Part shown: positions 60,504-64,000 of the stretch, one piece after another
How positions within the stretch are numbered: the stretch's first letter is position 1
Layout of the letters: the number at the start of each line of letters is the position of its first letter
Origin: Glycine soja
Lineage: Eukaryota > Streptophyta > Magnoliopsida > Fabales > Fabaceae
Direction: 5' to 3'
DNA length: 64,000 nt
NCBI RefSeq assembly: GCF_004193775.1
Contig: NC_041018.1
Span: 34,788,913 to 34,852,912 of the forward strand
Notes under the pieces: generated by a model
The model's input: only the letters and a program-made list of their open reading frames with translations
The model's database searches: none
What the model was told of the DNA's origin: nothing
Program-made: the position numbers and the translations under genes

Positions 60504-61722
60504 TGATAGTTAAAAAACTCAATTTGATCTAGTCGGTTGGACTGGTCCAACCAGGACCCAGTGATATAATTGGATTGGTTTGGTTATTGAACCAGCCATG
60601 CATCTGGCGAGAGATGGCCCAGTCAAACCTGACCGATTTTGTGTAAACCAGGTGACCCAGTTGGTTTTCGAAACCCAAATTGGGTTTTCCACTTAAAAAA
60701 GGCTCCAAAATGGCATCGTTTTGGAGCAACCCTAAAAAAATAAATCTCCAAAACGACGTCATTTTCTCTTCACCCTCATCGTTAGTCGTGAAGGGTCGAG
60801 ACTTGAAAGCCTTCTCTTCATAACGACCACCATGCTCTTTGCCTCTTCCTTTCTCTTCAACCGTCCCATGAAGCTCTTTGTGTCATTGTACCGCAAGTTC
60901 ATCATTGCTGTTGCACCTGGGTCCCATTTCTGGTGAGTTTTTTTACCCTGACGTGATGTGCATAAGGCACCCAAAGGTTTTGTGATTACTGTGTTTTTTA
61001 TATATTGTTATGTGTCTATCTTTTCGATATGAACAAATTTACCGTGAAAATGAGTCACTGAAGAACTGATGCTTCTCTCAATTGAAGAACAAATTTATTG
61101 TGAAATGAGTCACTGAAGCTGGGTAACTTGTTTTGAAGGCTAGTCACTTAATTAGGCGGTGTTATAACTGTGTTTATGGTGATGCATTGGCCAAAATTGT
61201 ATTGGGAAGTGGAATTAGGTGTGTTTTATCAACTTATGTTAGAGAGAGACGAGGATTTTTTGAGGAACTGAATTCGTCAAATTAGTGACTCACAATTGAA
61301 CTTTTTTGCTTCTTCATAGTTTTGTTTTTCAGTTGCTAAGTTTGATTCTCTTGTTACTTAATCTCATTTTTTTTCCATTGCTAATCTGCAGTGTAGTTAA
61401 TGTATGCCATTGATGGTTCTATTTTTGTTGGCTGGTGTGTTGCTCATGGTAATTTTGATAATTTGGTTGACCTTGGATTAAAGTCAGTGTGAAATGCTGA
61501 TTTTATTTTACAATTTTTATTTTAAATTTTGGAGTATGAATGAATTTTTCTTAGTCAAATAATGTTAGTTATACTTATATATAATAAATATATATATGAT
61601 TTTGAATTTTTTAATATATACTGGGTCAAACTGAGTCAATTATTGACCCACTAGTTACATCATTGATCCACTAACCCACTACCTCGCCCAGGTCAATGAT
61701 TGGACCGGGTTTCATAACATTG
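60504..61722. mobile_element. ~1.2-kb insertion of unknown class inside the duplicated MITE
   Basis: The AT-rich repeat is interrupted after GATGAGA (60497-60503) and resumes at GATGAGA (61723-61729), a 7-bp repeat extendable to 9 with one change. Edges contain GGTTGGACTGGTCCAACC (a palindrome, 60537-60554) and GGACCGGGTTTCATAACA. Short ORFs in it match nothing I know. No terminal inverted repeat is evident. Confidence 0.55.
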
Positions 61723-62060
61723 GATGAGAATTGGTTGAAAAATGAAAAATTATCTTATTATATCATGAGTGTTTGGTAAAAACCATCTTTTTGAAGTAGC
61801 TGAAAAATGTAAAATTACACAAAGGATAAAAATAATGAAATTTTACCTTAAATATAAAAGATCAAAAAGAAAATCTAGTAAATGCTTGAGGACAAAAAGA
61901 GAATAAATATTAAAAAAATTGGAAGCTAGAAGTTAGCTTTTAAATAATGTTACTTCAAGTAGCCTTTAAAAAAATGCTAAAAACTACAAAAAAAAACTCA
62001 TTTACCAAAGAGTTAAACAACTTTTCAGTTAGTAAAAAAAATTAGAAACTAGCTGAAATC
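61723..62060 (+). repeat. AT-rich dispersed repeat, copy 5 (right part; left part at 60446-60503)
   Basis: Contains GTTACTTCAAGTAGCCTTTA, ATGCTAAAAACTAC and the end AGAAACTAGCTGAAATC. It is the partner of copy 4 through the tandem duplication. Confidence 0.5.
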
Positions 62061-63476
62061 AATAAATAACAAGTTTATATAACAAAAACAAATAAAAAAT
62101 TTAATAAACAAATTAAAAAATATATTATTTAATATTTTTTCCATACAATAAATATATGAATAAATAGTCACTTTGATTCATGTACTTTGCATTTGGTGAC
62201 AATTTAGTCCTCATACTTTGAAAATGATCAATTTAGTCTACAAAAATACAAATGTTGTGATAAATTAATTCAATTATCAAGTATTTTCATTTTTGTTAAC
62301 ATTGTACGTGGCATGTCGTTGCTAACATGACAAATCCACATGTGTAGGGGATGTTTCATGTTAGCCCATAGTATTTTGGACTAAAATGTTAGTGATTTTT
62401 TTTACTTTATTATTTTTTATTGTTTGCTTTTTTACCTCTTCTTCTTAATCTATCCTTGATGACCTCTAATATTTTCCTTTTTTTTCTCACTAACGACCGT
62501 TCTCTCCACCATGCCTGACAATGTTGCCACACTTCATCACTCAAATCTTCTTTTTGTCTCTCACTTTCTCCATTAACCATTCCTTCTTCATCACCCCTTT
62601 CATCTCTTTGTTCTTCTTTTGAAACCCTCAAAATCCAAAACCCTCCAAAATTATGGTCACAGTTTTAGATCCAACGGACAATTAAAACCTCACAATTATA
62701 GTAACAAAATTTAATAAAATTGTACAAAAAAATAATTCCAAAATAAGGATGGATGAAATAGATTCTAACGAATACTATTATCATGAATTGTGGAACACAA
62801 CGGATTGAAAAATACAAAGAAAAGTCACGTTCAACGCAAAATCAACGACACTAACCTAGATTTATACTACTAGAATCAACATTATGAACCCTGTGATAGG
62901 GACAAGGATAGAGAGCGAATAAGGCTAGCATAATAAGGGTGTGTCATTGTTGTGGTCACTCCCAAGATCGATAGTGACAAAGACATTGACCTTTACAGAG
63001 ATGCAGTGGTTGACATCATAGAGAATGACACAAAGATCTTGGTTTTGACTGGGGCTACAATTTTGGAGCCAAGGGGTGGTGGTTTGCGATGGGAGGAGAA
63101 AGAGAAAAAAAAGGTAAAACAAGAAATATGTTGTTTTGTTTATTTTTAAAATCTTAAAGATTAAATTAAATTTTTTAAAAATCTTAAAACTAAATTAATT
63201 TATTTTTAAGAATTTAAGGAAGAAATTAAACTTTTTAAAATTTTGAGAATCTAATTAAACAATTTAAAATAATTTGATAATTAAGCCATAGGAAAGAGAG
63301 AGTGAAAGACAGAAAGTATGTTATTAGCGGCTAGAGAAGTAGAGTTGAGAGTCTTGAGACGGCGCACGGTAGAGTCGGAAAGGAAGAAAAGAGGGAAATG
63401 AACTGATACGTATTGCGGTTCTGTTTCTGCACTTGGTGTTGTACTGCTTTTCCACTTTGAGCAGAAAAATGAAGCA
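62061..63476. other. Intergenic region upstream of the PPR gene
   Basis: AT-rich to about 62880, including text typical of dispersed legume repeats (ATTTAGTCCTCATACTTTG near 62201). A short plus frame at 62952-63149 matches no family I know and I do not call it a gene. 63280-63476 is the presumed promoter and leader of the PPR gene, without a clear TATA box. Confidence 0.5.
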
Positions 63477-64000
63477 ATGCAATTAACAAAGCTATCATCA
63501 TCTGCTATCACCACCACCACGTTCTTCCAAGTCCACCTCCCTCCCCACACCACAAAACGACGCGTCGCAGAGCAAACCATCTTGTCCCTCCTCACCACCT
63601 GCGACACGCTCACCACCTTCACGCAAATCCATTCCCTCATCCTCAAACTCGGCCTCCACCACAACCCACTCGTCCTCACGAAGTTCGCCGCCACCTCCTC
63701 CCACTTCAACGCCGTCCACTACGCCTCCTCCGTCCTCTTCCCAAATGACCAAACCACCCCTCCCCCTTCCCACGACGCCTTCCTCTTCAACACGCTCATC
63801 AGGGCCTTCGCCCAAACGACGCACTCCAAGCCCCACGCCCTGCGTTTTTACAACACCATGAGACGGCACGCTGTTTCGCCCAACAAGTTCACATTCCCTT
63901 TCGTTCTCAAGGCCTGCGCCGGAATGATGAGGTTGGAGTTGGGGGGAGCGGTGCATGCCTCGATGGTGAAGTTTGGGTTCGAAGAGGATCCGCACGTGCG
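63477..64000 (+). CDS. Pentatricopeptide repeat (PPR) protein, 5' part, leaves the window
   Basis: Open for 174 codons from ATG 63477 to the window end. Family role: PPR proteins bind organelle RNA for editing, splicing or stabilisation. The text shows a Ser/Thr-rich N terminus (MQLTKLSSSAITTTTFFQVH) fit for an organelle transit peptide. Then TTFTQIHSLILKLGLHHNP and the repeat DAFLFNTLIRAFAQ...ALRFYNTMRRHAVSPNKFTF, followed by PFVLKACAGMM...GGAVHASMVKFGF. This is the pattern of PLS-class proteins. The earlier ATG at 63469 stops after five codons, so 63477 is preferred. The region is strikingly GC-rich and intronless so far. Subclass (E, DYW) cannot be told without the C terminus. Confidence 0.88.
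   Translation, partial: MQLTKLSSSAITTTTFFQVHLPPHTTKRRVAEQTILSLLTTCDTLTTFTQIHSLILKLGLHHNPLVLTKFAATSSHFNAVHYASSVLFPNDQTTPPPSHDAFLFNTLIRAFAQTTHSKPHALRFYNTMRRHAVSPNKFTFPFVLKACAGMMRLELGGAVHASMVKFGFEEDPHV

Noticed and set aside
62952..63149. Plus-strand 65-codon frame and its antisense
   Set aside because: No start context, family or conservation evidence; cannot be supported as a gene.
63281..63995. Two minus-strand frames of 142 and 165 codons
   Set aside because: They are the antisense of the GC-rich PPR gene; the plus strand has clear PPR motifs.

Overview
This window is nuclear DNA of a higher plant, almost certainly a legume close to soybean (Glycine). The evidence is the AT-rich intergenic DNA, short GT-AG introns, plant-type Ty3/gypsy, Ty1/copia, CACTA and LINE relics, and above all the many copies of the 9-mer CGCTAAGCG/CGCTTAGCG, which I associate from memory with soybean LTR retrotransposons. 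No search was run; every assignment rests on reading the sequence and on remembered family features.

Layout. (1) 1-26370 is a nested repeat block with no host gene. A degenerate CACTA transposon (minus strand, right end 14967) was entered by a minus-strand gypsy LTR (start 12219, leaving the window at base 1). That LTR was entered by Athila/Calypso-like element A (899-11655, TSD ATAAT). To the right, a Ty1/copia relic (15790-26370) is split by related element B (16263-25815, TSD CAAAG). A and B have the same unusual plan: tRNA-Asp primer site, gag, protease, no reverse transcriptase or integrase, a CGCTAAGCG-rich spacer, a degenerate downstream ORF where Athila-type elements carry their env-like ORF, two polypurine-like tracts, LTR. 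They look like a non-autonomous family. (2) 26371-32300 is AT-rich DNA with a hAT-type MITE and a LINE tail. (3) 32370-35624 (minus) is an intact three-exon gene for a BT1-type mitochondrial-carrier-family adenylate transporter; intron 1 holds two MITEs and a duplicated piece of exon 1 with its splice donor. (4) 35865-43426 is AT-rich, with a MULE-type MITE and a 64-bp AT array. (5) 43427-47535 is a 3'-truncated copia element with damaged catalytic sites. (6) 48737-58512 (minus) is an intact 14-exon gene for an AFG1/LACE1-type AAA+ ATPase; its introns hold a solo LTR, a LINE fragment, a 126-bp tandem duplication and a copia LTR. (7) 58513-63476 contains a decayed tandem copy of the 5' end of that ATPase gene plus a MITE, and a 1.2-kb insertion in the copy. 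(8) From 63477 a GC-rich, intronless PPR gene begins and leaves the window.

The host genes are all organelle-linked (adenylate carrier, mitochondrial AAA+ ATPase, PPR protein), but nothing shows joint regulation. The most unusual material is the A/B retroelement pair with its palindromic spacer repeats, and the CpG-depleted duplicate of the ATPase promoter and first exon.
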